Origin: Paraburkholderia sediminicola
GTDB lineage: Bacteria > Pseudomonadota > Gammaproteobacteria > Burkholderiales > Burkholderiaceae
Reading direction: 5' to 3'
DNA: 64,000 nucleotides
NCBI RefSeq assembly: GCF_902859805.1
Contig: NZ_CADIKC010000012.1
Span: forward strand, 1-64,000
Below the pieces are notes generated by a model. It was not told the DNA's origin. It was given only the letters and a program-made list of their open reading frames with translations, and did not search any database. Positions 34,761 through 43,269 of this stretch are shown piece after piece. Made by a program: the position numbers and the translations under genes. Every line of letters starts with the position of its first letter. Within the stretch, counting starts at the first letter, position 1.

Positions 34761-35939
34761 TCATTTGAAGTCCCAGCGCATCTGCTCGGCGATCCCCACC
34801 CCGCGCGAGGTCCGCACACATTCGCTCACGTAGTCCGTGAAGGGCAGCGGCTCGAAACCGATCTCGTCCCGCAGACGGCGGTTGTCGAATGCATAGTCCA
34901 ACTCCGCGAAGCCGGCGTACAAACGCAGCGCGTGCTCGATCAGGCGGCCGCTGCCGCAGCGGTCGCGACCCACCACCTCGCGTGCGATCTTGCCGAAGTC
35001 GCGCACGCGGCACATCGAATAGCGGCTGCCCGAGGTGCCGGTGGCTTCGTCCATCGCGCTGATGATCTGACCGATGGTTGGCGCCTCCGAACCCGCCGAC
35101 ACGTGATACGTATCGAACGCCAGCGACGGCTTCACCGCCAGCAGCGCGAGCGCACGCGCGCAGTCGTCGGCGGATACCACGTCGATGCGGTTCATCGCTC
35201 GCGCCGTGAAGCGCCGCGCGCCGTGCACCACGCGAAACACCCAGAACAGGCTCGCCGACGGCAACGTACCGAGCACCGTGTGGCCGACCACACTCGACGG
35301 TCGCACCACCACCAACGGCAAACGTGGATACGTGCTGCGCAACAGACGTTCGACTTCGCGTTTGCTTTGCGTGTAAGGCACGAGGTGGCGCGTCTCGCCA
35401 TAGCCGAATGGCGATTCCTGCACGTTCGCACCGCACTGCGTGCCGCACGCCATCGCCGTGCTCACGTGCAGAAAACGCCGCAGCGATTTGCTGCCGACAA
35501 AACGCGACGCAAAGCGCAACGTATCGTGCACATTTGTATCGAGTACCTGCGGATGCGTCGAAAATGAAGCAAGCCCCGCACAGTTGATCACGTGCGATGC
35601 CTTGCCGAGCCGCGCCAGATCGATTTCCGAAAACGCGCTGCCGAGCTCGCCGACCATCACGTTCGAATTCGTGATTCGCTGCGCGCGAGCATGCGGCAGC
35701 CCGCAGCGCACCGCCGAAGCGCGCAGTCGCGCGAGCGCGTCGGCCACACTGACGCCACGCATCAGACACACCATGCGCTCGACCAGGCCGGCGTTGATCA
35801 GAGTCACCAGCAAATTACCGCCGATGAAGCCAGTCGCACCGGTCAGCAGCACACTGTCGACGCCCATCGCCTGCGCGCGCGCCGACGATACCAGGCTGTC
35901 CTGCCAGGCGTTGGACAAAGGGGTTTGCCATGCAAACAT
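34761..35939 (-). CDS. extended SDR / thioester-reductase-like NAD(P)-binding protein
   Basis: A 392-residue oxidoreductase. The start at MFAWQTPLSNAW (35939) has a perfect AAGGAGCTCACG site; a longer frame exists. Residues 33-40 TGATGFIG form the dinucleotide loop, and YTQSKREVE is the active-site Tyr-x-x-x-Lys. The overall plan (long linker after the first strand, VSAGSEAPTIGQII) matches the NAD-binding-4 branch that reduces acyl thioesters or modifies lipid/sterol groups. Substrate unknown. Confidence 0.82.
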   Translation of the reverse strand: MFAWQTPLSNAWQDSLVSSARAQAMGVDSVLLTGATGFIGGNLLVTLINAGLVERMVCLMRGVSVADALARLRASAVRCGLPHARAQRITNSNVMVGELGSAFSEIDLARLGKASHVINCAGLASFSTHPQVLDTNVHDTLRFASRFVGSKSLRRFLHVSTAMACGTQCGANVQESPFGYGETRHLVPYTQSKREVERLLRSTYPRLPLVVVRPSSVVGHTVLGTLPSASLFWVFRVVHGARRFTARAMNRIDVVSADDCARALALLAVKPSLAFDTYHVSAGSEAPTIGQIISAMDEATGTSGSRYSMCRVRDFGKIAREVVGRDRCGSGRLIEHALRLYAGFAELDYAFDNRRLRDEIGFEPLPFTDYVSECVRTSRGVGIAEQMRWDFK

Positions 35940-36023
35940 CGTGAGCTCCTTGCGGGAACGCCAGATCGTCAAAGCATCGATCCGGACAACCAATCAACAA
36001 CAACGGGCGCATCGGCAAGCGCA

Positions 36024-36797
36024 TCAATATCGATACGTCAGCGCCGAGATCGCGAAGTAGTTGTTCTTCGACTGCACGATCGGGCTGTTCGCCGACGCAC
36101 CGAGCAGCCGCGTCACGCCGCCCTCCGTATGCACCGACCAGCGAGGCGAAAACATGTACGTCCAACCCACCGACACCTTCGCGCTGTCGAATCCACCTTT
36201 CACCGCATACGGCTGAAAACGGCTCGCGGCCGCCTGCGCATCGGTGACTCCGAAGAAGGTCTGCGTGTAGCGGCCGCTGCCGGCATGCACGCTGCCTTTG
36301 ATACTGATTTCGTTGTCGACGCTTTGCAGTACCGGCACGGTCAGATCGACATGCCCGCTGGTGCCGTGACTCGTGTTCGTCACCGGCTGGTCCAGCGTGA
36401 TGCTGATGGTCGACGGACCGAACAGATGCGCCCCGACTTGCACGGACAGCATCACCGAACCGGGAATCCGGCCCATGCCCTTCAGGTAATCGGAGCCGGG
36501 CAAGTCGGCACGATTGCGATCGGTGCGGCCGAAGTCGTAGCTCAGCGCCGCCGAGGCGAACATGCCATTAGCAAAGCTGCGTTTGTAGCCGAGGCCATCC
36601 ATCGCGCTCAGAAAGATGCCGTTGCTGAACTCGGCCGCGATGAGCGGCGCGACGAACGGACGATAGTCGCGACTGCCCTGATAGCGCGGCGCCACGCCGC
36701 CGGCCAGCGAAAACATATAGAAATTCTCGGCGTAGGCCATCGACGAGCAGGTCAGGCCGAACAGCGGAACACACAGATAAGCAAAGCGTTTGCGCAC
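36024..36797 (-). CDS. MipA/OmpV-family outer membrane protein
   Basis: A 257-residue barrel protein with signal peptide (to SSMAYA) and a start codon GTG at 36797. Family features: FSLAGGVAPRYQGSRDYRPFVAPLIAAEF near the mature N terminus and a C-terminal FAISALTYRY ending in an aromatic residue. In E. coli MipA scaffolds murein synthesis, but most MipA/OmpV members are only annotated by fold. The SDR gene starts 84 bases downstream on the same strand, so the two may be co-transcribed. Confidence 0.85.
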   Translation of the reverse strand: MRKRFAYLCVPLFGLTCSSMAYAENFYMFSLAGGVAPRYQGSRDYRPFVAPLIAAEFSNGIFLSAMDGLGYKRSFANGMFASAALSYDFGRTDRNRADLPGSDYLKGMGRIPGSVMLSVQVGAHLFGPSTISITLDQPVTNTSHGTSGHVDLTVPVLQSVDNEISIKGSVHAGSGRYTQTFFGVTDAQAAASRFQPYAVKGGFDSAKVSVGWTYMFSPRWSVHTEGGVTRLLGASANSPIVQSKNNYFAISALTYRY

Positions 36798-36996
36798 GAT
36801 CAGGACTTTTTTTGGGACGGAAGCCGCAGTCTAGGGACGCTGTCTCGCCGCGTCTGTCCTGAAGTTGGGGGAATGTGTGCGCAATTGTGTTCGAGTGTTC
36901 GTGAATGTTCGCGGCGTATCCCGCACGCGTGCGCCCGGATAGAATCGGTGCCTGAAACAACGCCTTGTTAGAACAACCGAATTCGAAAAATCGCCT

Positions 36997-37932
36997 TTGA
37001 AAACTGACACACGCCAACACCTTCGCGCGAATCTGCTGATGCTGATCGCGGCGATGATCTGGGGCTCCGCATTCGTCGCGCAACGCCTGAGCCTCGATGC
37101 GATCGGACCATTTCTGTTTACCGGACTGCGTTTCCTGCTAGGCGCGCTGGTCGTGTTGACGATGATCCTCTGCGTGCGGCGCTCCGCACTAGCTGAGCTA
37201 ACAAAGCGCGAACCCGGCGGCGCACCTGAGTTGCTCGGTGCCGGCGTGCTGCTTGGCGTGGTGCTGTCGGCATCGATTTCGTTGCAGCAGATCGGCTTGC
37301 AATACACGAAGGTCGCCAACGCCGGCTTCATCAGTTCGTTGTATGTGGTGCTCGTGCCGCTGCTGGGCGTGCTGTTTCGTCATCGGACGGGATTCGGTAC
37401 ATGGCTCGGTGCGACGCTCGCGGCGATCGGCATGTACTTTCTCAGCGTCAACGAGCACTTCTCGATCCTGTACGGCGACTGGTATCAGCTTGCCGGCGCG
37501 TTGATCATTTCCGTACAGATGATGCTGGTCGGCCGCTTCGCGTTGCGGCACGACACGCTTATGCTGGCGCTCGTGCAGTTCGTGACTTGCGGGCTCGTGT
37601 GTCTGGCCATCGGTCTCGTGATCGAGCCAGTCAATCTCGCTGTGATCGAGCGCGCCGCGCCGACGATTCTGTACGGCGGTGCGCTCTCGGTAGGCGTCGC
37701 CTATACGATTCAGGTGGTGGCGCAGAAGTACGCGGCGCCGTCGCACGCTGCAGTGATATTTAGTATGGAGGGGGTGTTCGCAGCGCTCGCCGGGTGGCTC
37801 GTGCTCGGCGAAACGCTGACGACGCGCGCGCTATTTGGATGCGCGCTGATGCTCGCCGGTTTGATCGTGTGTCAGGTTGGGCCAGCCTCGCGACGCGAAA
37901 GTGAACGCGATCGATTGCCTCATGAGGCGTGA
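36997..37932 (+). CDS. DMT-family (EamA) transporter
   Basis: A 311-residue membrane protein with ten hydrophobic segments and two EamA repeats (MIWGSAFVAQRL in the first; FSMEGVFAALAGWLVLGE in the second), as in drug/metabolite exporters. The frame begins with TTG at 36997, and no better ATG is in frame nearby, so TTG is the probable start. Divergent from the MipA gene across 199 bases. Confidence 0.88.
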   Translation: MKTDTRQHLRANLLMLIAAMIWGSAFVAQRLSLDAIGPFLFTGLRFLLGALVVLTMILCVRRSALAELTKREPGGAPELLGAGVLLGVVLSASISLQQIGLQYTKVANAGFISSLYVVLVPLLGVLFRHRTGFGTWLGATLAAIGMYFLSVNEHFSILYGDWYQLAGALIISVQMMLVGRFALRHDTLMLALVQFVTCGLVCLAIGLVIEPVNLAVIERAAPTILYGGALSVGVAYTIQVVAQKYAAPSHAAVIFSMEGVFAALAGWLVLGETLTTRALFGCALMLAGLIVCQVGPASRRESERDRLPHEA

Positions 37933-37968
37933 GGGTTGGGCCACGCGGGAGCGTGACCACCTCGGCCG

Positions 37969-38220
37969 CTACGCAGCGCGCGGCAACGCGAAGAATTTAG
38001 GTGCATCAGCAGTGGGTGGAAACACACACCAGCAGCCATCGTCGTGTCGAAAGAAAAAGAGGCCGCGCGTTCCACCTTCCTGAGAAGTCTCGACCCGCAC
38101 ATACCGCCTGCCGCCCAGACGGGTGCGGCTGAATTCGGTCACGTGAACCGGCACCGAAGGCCCCGGCGCCAGCCATTTCTCGACCAGAAAACGTAGTGAT
38201 TGTTCGCTTGCGGCTCTCAT
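37969..38220 (-). CDS. small hypothetical protein, second of a coupled pair
   Basis: An 83-residue protein (MRAASEQSLRFLVEKWLAP) with a compact beta-like pattern (RRYVRVETSQ, GLFFFRHDDGCWCVFPP) and two cysteines in CWC. Its ATG overlaps the stop codon of the upstream small gene (ATGA), which points to translational coupling and supports both as real. Family not recognised. Confidence 0.65.
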   Translation of the reverse strand: MRAASEQSLRFLVEKWLAPGPSVPVHVTEFSRTRLGGRRYVRVETSQEGGTRGLFFFRHDDGCWCVFPPTADAPKFFALPRAA

Positions 38221-38423
38221 GATCCGCTCCGGGCCGGCTTGTCGTGGCTCGCCTCGCGTGTGGCGTCGTTGCTTTCGTCGTTTTCAGCGCCTTCCTCATC
38301 ATGCTCGGAGGATGCGAGTGATATGGCCCGATTGGTGGCCGCCGCCCGCAGCGTCGTGCAGTGGCTGGCATGCCTGATGTCCGAGAGAAGACGGACTAAT
38401 TGTCGTGCTGTTCTGCGTTTCAT
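38217..38423 (-). CDS. small hypothetical protein, first of a coupled pair
   Basis: A 68-residue hydrophilic protein: basic N-terminal helix (MKRRTARQLVRLLSDIRHA) and acidic tail (EHDEEGAENDESND). Start at 38423 follows GGGGGTGTGCA. No signal peptide. Ends in a four-base overlap with the next gene. The DnaA-box region lies just upstream. Confidence 0.6.
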   Translation of the reverse strand: MKRRTARQLVRLLSDIRHASHCTTLRAAATNRAISLASSEHDEEGAENDESNDATREASHDKPARSGS

Positions 38424-38984
38424 TGCACACCCCCGCACTGCACCAATAACTTCAGAAAACACTTTAACTCTATGCCTGGATAGGGCGTTGCTGAAATGAT
38501 TTTGACTAAATAGCAACAGTTGCGCTTGCAAAAACATAGACGCAATCTTTGTACCTTCCAGCTTCAATGTGCGCGTTCGGGGAGACGCGGTCTGTACGCT
38601 GGCGAGCGGATGGCATTGACGAAAAAACCCGGGCCGGCACCCGGCGGCGTAGGCCCGGATCAGCAAGTTATCCACAATTGGCTATGAATAACTTCGGGAT
38701 AGCGCATCGGACAGCCTGTGTGCGAAATCTTGATAAGACGCGCCGCCGGGCAAGCCCTGTCAAAGTTATCCCAGCTTTGTAGTTTTTCTACAGTCTTGTT
38801 CCGCAGGGTTATGGGTTTCGCATGACGTTGATGTGACGAGGGATTTGATAGTTATCCACAGACGGGGTTAACCCTTGTTAACTATTACTACATATATATA
38901 CGTATGAAGTAAAAGACATAGGATAAGTACCGCTGCGTGATGAGATCAAAGGCTGATCAGTTCCTGATCGGCCGCTCCCCTACA
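38424..38984. other. non-coding region with DnaA boxes and AT-rich stretch
   Basis: Two perfect DnaA boxes TTATCCACA at 38668-38676 and 38852-38860, same orientation, plus a partial one (TTATCCCAG, 38766-38774). All three share AGTTATCC, spaced 98 and 86 bases. A diverged inverted copy AAGTTATTC lies at 38685-38693. Downstream of the second box, about 38878-38930 is AT-rich with ACATATATATACGTATG. A hairpin GATCAG-TTC-CTGATC (38955-38969) sits just after the DUF2242 gene and may terminate it. Could be a DnaA-titrating or reactivating site, an origin-like element, or a DnaA-controlled promoter. No coding frame is supported. Confidence 0.7.
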
Positions 38985-39671
38985 TCAAGGCGCTACGCTC
39001 GGTCCGCTTGCAGGTTGCACGGCAGCAGCCTTGTCGATCGCATCAGGCATGTCGGGAAGCGGCGCGGGAACCGTTGCTTCGACCGGTACCGGCAACAGGC
39101 GCGTTTCGATCCGGTTGTTCACAACCGGCTGCGTGCGCACCACCGTTTGCAGATAGTGATCGACGAGGCCGAAGAAACGATCGTAAAACTTGCCCGACGG
39201 GATGGTCTCGCTTGAAATCTTGACCATCGCATCGTTGTTCGAGCGGATCGGCAGCGACAGCGAACCCAGCACGCTCAACCCGACGCTCGCCGACGTATCG
39301 CTTTTCTTCAGCGCAAAGCCGTTCTGCACAGCATTGACGTAGACGATGCTCGTATCGCTCGCCTCTTCACCCGGCGTACACACCACGTGAAACTCGACGA
39401 CGATGTGCGTATCGCCGGTCGGCTGGAAATTTTTCGTTCCGTCGACGGTATCGGTGCGCGTCAGCGTCGTCAGATAGCCCTGACTCAGTAGTGCGCGACG
39501 TGCGGCCTCACAGGTATCCGTGACGCTCGAATTGAAATTCCGGGCGTAAGGGCTGGCGCCCGTTTCGAACAATTCCTGCTGGAATTTCGGTTGCGGGGTG
39601 CTGCTGCAAGCGGCAAGTGTCAACAGGCCTAGAAGCGCGGCGGCAGTGGCTTTGGAAAACGAGGAGAACAT
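38985..39671 (-). CDS. DUF2242 lipoprotein
   Basis: A 228-residue lipoprotein with lipobox LLTLAAC (C22) and a Ser/Thr-Pro linker. Body: TCEAARRALLSQGYLTTL...KNFQPTGDTHIVVEFHVVC with two conserved cysteines, matching the DUF2242 family. Ends in a Pro/Ala-rich tail. Function unknown; outer membrane attachment likely. Confidence 0.85.
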   Translation of the reverse strand: MFSSFSKATAAALLGLLTLAACSSTPQPKFQQELFETGASPYARNFNSSVTDTCEAARRALLSQGYLTTLTRTDTVDGTKNFQPTGDTHIVVEFHVVCTPGEEASDTSIVYVNAVQNGFALKKSDTSASVGLSVLGSLSLPIRSNNDAMVKISSETIPSGKFYDRFFGLVDHYLQTVVRTQPVVNNRIETRLLPVPVEATVPAPLPDMPDAIDKAAAVQPASGPSVAP

Positions 39672-39845
39672 GATCGATCGGAAGAGGCGCAGCGTGAGCT
39701 CGAATGGGAATGCATTGTAGAGCGGTTGCCAAGGTGTGCGTAAAAAGTACGCAGCGCTGCGCCGCCTGACACAGCGTGACGGCTCAATTCCACGCCTTCA
39801 GGCGCGGGAGTATGTCAAAGAGGAAAAGTACGACGGAGCTGCCGC

Positions 39846-40472
39846 TCAGTGCGGCATGACGGGCGATGCGCCTGGCAGCGCCACTGCGGCGTTGTCCGCC
39901 GGTATCGTAAAAGCGTCGGCCCAATTGTCCGGCGTCGGGCAACGGTCGGCTTCGCACATGCTGGCTTGTGCGCCCGCATGCGACGCGATGTTCTGCGCTC
40001 CGGCGACGTCGGCGAAATCTTCGACGCGCAAGCTCACCTTCTTCGCGTACGCCTGCGATCCGCCGTAACTCTTGAGCGCGGCGTTCATGTCGCCGTTGGC
40101 CGAACGCATGTAGCCGTACAGGATCGCCGATCCCACTTCGATGTTGGTGGTCGGCTCGGTGAGGTCCTTGACGTTCCTCAGCATCCCCCGATGGGCGCCC
40201 GGCACCACTTGCATCAGCCCGGTCGCGCCGTTGGCGCCCTTGGCTTTTTCCTTGAAGCGGGATTCGATCGAGATGATCGCCAGCAGCAGTGCCGGCGGCA
40301 GGGAGTATTTCGAAGCGGCGGACTGCACCGCGTCCGAAATCTTTTGAGCCTTTTCCTTTGCCAGACCGAATTTCTGCGTCAGATACGCGGACATGCGGTC
40401 ATTGTTTTCGTCGGCCGTTGCGGTTTGCATCAGGCCGAGCGAAAGCACGATCAGGCAAAGTAACCGGCTCAT
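39846..40472 (-). CDS. lytic transglycosylase domain protein
   Basis: A 208-residue exported Slt-like lysozyme fold protein. Signal peptide MSRLLCLIVLSLGLMQTATA; catalytic E70 in IISIESRFKEKA, followed by the GATGLMQVVP block and the AALKSYGG motif. Cleaves the MurNAc-GlcNAc bond with 1,6-anhydro product formation in known relatives. Single-domain and short, without obvious peptidoglycan-binding repeats; extra C-terminal cysteine pair (CEADRC). Confidence 0.9.
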   Translation of the reverse strand: MSRLLCLIVLSLGLMQTATADENNDRMSAYLTQKFGLAKEKAQKISDAVQSAASKYSLPPALLLAIISIESRFKEKAKGANGATGLMQVVPGAHRGMLRNVKDLTEPTTNIEVGSAILYGYMRSANGDMNAALKSYGGSQAYAKKVSLRVEDFADVAGAQNIASHAGAQASMCEADRCPTPDNWADAFTIPADNAAVALPGASPVMPH

Positions 40473-40586
40473 AACGGAGGACGGAAAAGAAAGGGGATTT
40501 GCGCATTATAGCTCTGCCCCCAAAAGAGGCACCAAACGGCCAAAATTCGTCTGACGAAATGTCGCCTGCTGGTGCGTTCGCCCCTG

Positions 40587-41882
40587 CTACTTCGACTGCT
40601 TCGGTTTGAGTACGTAGTCGTCGTTCAGCGTCGCGAGGAAAGCGGCGACGTCGTCGATATCCCGTTCTGACCACACGGGGCGCTCGCCGGTTTTGCGCGT
40701 GAGCGGCTCGTCGGTCGTGTCGACGTTCACGCGCAAAGCAACCGGCAGGTCGTCGAATTTATCGACCTTGCCGTGCGCGTCTTTCGGATACCACTTCGCA
40801 GGATTCGTATCGCGCTGCACGTAGAAACGCAGCGCGTCCTTCAGCGTGTGGAAGCGGCCGTTGTGGAAGAACACGTGCCGCGTCGCCGTGTTACGCAGCG
40901 AGACCGATTTGAAAAGTCCACAGTTGCTCCTGTCGCTCGACTGATCGGTGCGTAGCGGCCCACATAAACCCATATCGAAGTACTTGGGGTCGGCGTTCGC
41001 ACGCAGCTCCGGATTACGCGGCACGCCGAGCGCCTGGAAGTTGAAGTCGGTGAAAAGCGGATGAGAGCCGTCGGCACCCGATTGATCGATGTGGCAGGAG
41101 GCGCAATTGCCCCCCGTCGGATTGTCGAACAGTTTTTTGCCTCTCAACTCCTGATCCGTTAGTTGCAATTTGCCATCTAGGTAGTAATCGAACTTGCTGG
41201 TGTACGGGTGAAAGCTTGGGTCTTCGAGTTCGAAGCGCTCGATGGCATACATCGCCTGCGCGAACGCCTTGGTGGGGTCGAGGAAAATGTTCTGACCGAA
41301 CACTTCCTTGAAGCGCGCCGCATAGGGTGCGTGCTCCAGCTTTGCCAGCATCGCCGCCGGATCCTTGTTGGCCATCTCGTCCGGATTGAACAGCGGGAAA
41401 CTCGCCTGATCCTGCAGACGGTTAAAGCGCCCGTCCCAACCGAAGCCGCCCACCGGCGCGTTATCCGTCTCGCTCAGGCGCTCGGACATGCTGGCCGCCT
41501 GCGCATGACTCCACATCGGCGTGCGGTTCAGCACGTAGCGCAGACTCGGCACGGCGCGCGTGCCTTGCGAGCGCATGTCGGGCCCACCCAGTTGCGCGGC
41601 CAGCCCGTTGGGCGGGCCGTACGCGTGCGACGGGCTGTGACAGCTCGCGCAGGACATCTTGCCCGACGCCGACAACGACGCATCGAAGAACATCAGCTTG
41701 CCGAGCGCCGCGGCGTCGCTGTAGACGGGCTTCGTATCGTTCGGCGTTGCCGCCGCGGATGCCGCGGCGGCCGCAGACGCCGCCGCTGCCCCAAACGGCA
41801 GCAATGCGGCACCGGCCAGCGCAACGAGCGCCGCCAATCGCGCGGCAGTGCGCACGGTGAATCGCGTTGCAAAAGACAGCAT
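40587..41882 (-). CDS. di-haem cytochrome c peroxidase-family protein
   Basis: A 431-residue exported protein with two haem c sites: CASCH at C78-H82 and CASCH at C260-H264, in the order of bacterial cytochrome c peroxidase/MauG proteins. Signal peptide and an Ala-rich linker occupy residues 1-50. Met/Tyr ligands that separate peroxidases from MauG types cannot be assigned with certainty. Follows the phosphoesterase gene by 8 bases in the same direction, so they form an operon. Confidence 0.9.
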   Translation of the reverse strand: MLSFATRFTVRTAARLAALVALAGAALLPFGAAAASAAAAASAAATPNDTKPVYSDAAALGKLMFFDASLSASGKMSCASCHSPSHAYGPPNGLAAQLGGPDMRSQGTRAVPSLRYVLNRTPMWSHAQAASMSERLSETDNAPVGGFGWDGRFNRLQDQASFPLFNPDEMANKDPAAMLAKLEHAPYAARFKEVFGQNIFLDPTKAFAQAMYAIERFELEDPSFHPYTSKFDYYLDGKLQLTDQELRGKKLFDNPTGGNCASCHIDQSGADGSHPLFTDFNFQALGVPRNPELRANADPKYFDMGLCGPLRTDQSSDRSNCGLFKSVSLRNTATRHVFFHNGRFHTLKDALRFYVQRDTNPAKWYPKDAHGKVDKFDDLPVALRVNVDTTDEPLTRKTGERPVWSERDIDDVAAFLATLNDDYVLKPKQSK

Positions 41883-41890
41883 CGAGTCGC

Positions 41891-43120
41891 TTACAGGTTC
41901 GTGAAGATGTCGTTGCCGAACCCGACCAGACCGGCCTGCCCCGCGTAGCCCAGATGATCCAGCTGGAAGATGTCTTCAATGCTCTTGAGCATCGAGTAGT
42001 GGTTGTACTGCACCGTCGACACCGTGCCCGGTTTGATGAACTTCGAGATCATCACCGCGCCGGTCTGGTCGCCGCCGAAACTCTGCTTGGTCAGGTTGAT
42101 CGTCAAGCCCTTATACGTCAGTGACGAGGTCTGCGGGAACGCCGGCAGATTCGGGCCTGGTTGCTGGCTGCAGCAGGTCGCGCCGGAGAAGATCAGATCC
42201 TCGCCCGATGCTGATTGTGTCACTGTCGCGTAGCTGCTTTCGTCGAAGTTGATGATCAACAGACCGTCCTTCTGGAACGCCGGCGAGGCGGTGATAATCG
42301 GCACCCACTTCTGCAGGAACGTGTTAGCGCTCGTCAGTCCGCCCGGCTGGCCGTTCACGCACGGCGCGTCGTGACCGTCGTCGCACAGGTTCGGCGTAAT
42401 CAGGTTGAAGTTGGCGGTGGTCGAGATCGATTGCAGATCGGTCGTCAACCTGTTCAGGTTCACGACGTTCTGGCCGCAGTCCGACGAATCGATGATCGAG
42501 TGAAAGTACATGAACGGGTTGTGACGCGTCGCGTACTGATCGCCCAGCGGCACGGCCGCGCTCGGCGCTTCGGCCGATTGGGTCAGGTCGGTCGTATTGA
42601 GCGTCGGATGGCCGCATGTGGCGGCTTCACGCGTCGGGTCGTTGCCCATGTCGCCTTCGTAGCCCTTCCAGGTGAAGCCAGCGGCCTTCAACTGGTCCGG
42701 CAGCGTCTTGATACTGGCCGGATACACGCAGCCCGAACCGATCGCCTGACCGTCTGACGTCGTGCCGGTGAGCTTGTAGTCCTGGTAGGTGATGCAGTCG
42801 TTGTCCGTTTCCGGCGTCGGCGCCTGGCCGCTGATCATCGAGATGTAGTTGTCGAGGCTCACGTGCCCCGTGCCGTAGTACTGCTGCACCATCGCGCCTT
42901 GCGATGCCAGCGTCTGAGACAGATACGGCGCCTTGCTGTTCGCGCCGAAGGTGGTCGCGTAGTTTTCGTTTTCAAGCGTGATGACGAAGACGTGACGGAT
43001 CTGTTGCTGCCCGCTCACATTGAGCGACGAGGATGACGAGCCGCACGCGGCGACGATAACGCCAATTAAGGCCGCACAAACGGCCATGAAGAAAGCACGC
43101 AACCAGCTGCGTTGTGACAT
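41891..43120 (-). CDS. phosphoesterase-family lipoprotein
   Basis: A 409-residue protein with lipobox VIVAAC (C26) and a Ser linker. The alkaline-phosphatase-like phosphoesterase fold is shown by HVFVITLENENYATTFG (metal and nucleophile region), YGTGHVSLDNYISMISGQ, and LLIINFDESSY. Related to AcpA/phospholipase C-type enzymes. Substrate may be phosphate esters in the periplasm; the pairing with a peroxidase is unusual. Confidence 0.88.
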   Translation of the reverse strand: MSQRSWLRAFFMAVCAALIGVIVAACGSSSSSLNVSGQQQIRHVFVITLENENYATTFGANSKAPYLSQTLASQGAMVQQYYGTGHVSLDNYISMISGQAPTPETDNDCITYQDYKLTGTTSDGQAIGSGCVYPASIKTLPDQLKAAGFTWKGYEGDMGNDPTREAATCGHPTLNTTDLTQSAEAPSAAVPLGDQYATRHNPFMYFHSIIDSSDCGQNVVNLNRLTTDLQSISTTANFNLITPNLCDDGHDAPCVNGQPGGLTSANTFLQKWVPIITASPAFQKDGLLIINFDESSYATVTQSASGEDLIFSGATCCSQQPGPNLPAFPQTSSLTYKGLTINLTKQSFGGDQTGAVMISKFIKPGTVSTVQYNHYSMLKSIEDIFQLDHLGYAGQAGLVGFGNDIFTNL

Positions 43121-43269
43121 GTTTTGCCCTTGGGGATTGGAGTTTTATTCGCGGGCAAACTTTAGGCAGCACGTATGACGGCGACGTGAATCACGCCACA
43201 CGTTTGCAATATGTCGGTCATCTAACGCCACGTATAAACGTCGCTATGCCGGCTGTGAATCGAAGCGCT

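Noticed and set aside
38549..38782. 77-residue plus-strand frame across the first DnaA box
   Set aside because: No ribosome site, Arg-rich translation, and it covers regulatory-looking DNA.
38424..38984. Reading this segment as the main chromosomal origin
   Set aside because: No dnaA, dnaN, rpmH or par genes are adjacent and only two perfect boxes are present; kept as an origin-like or DnaA-titration candidate only.
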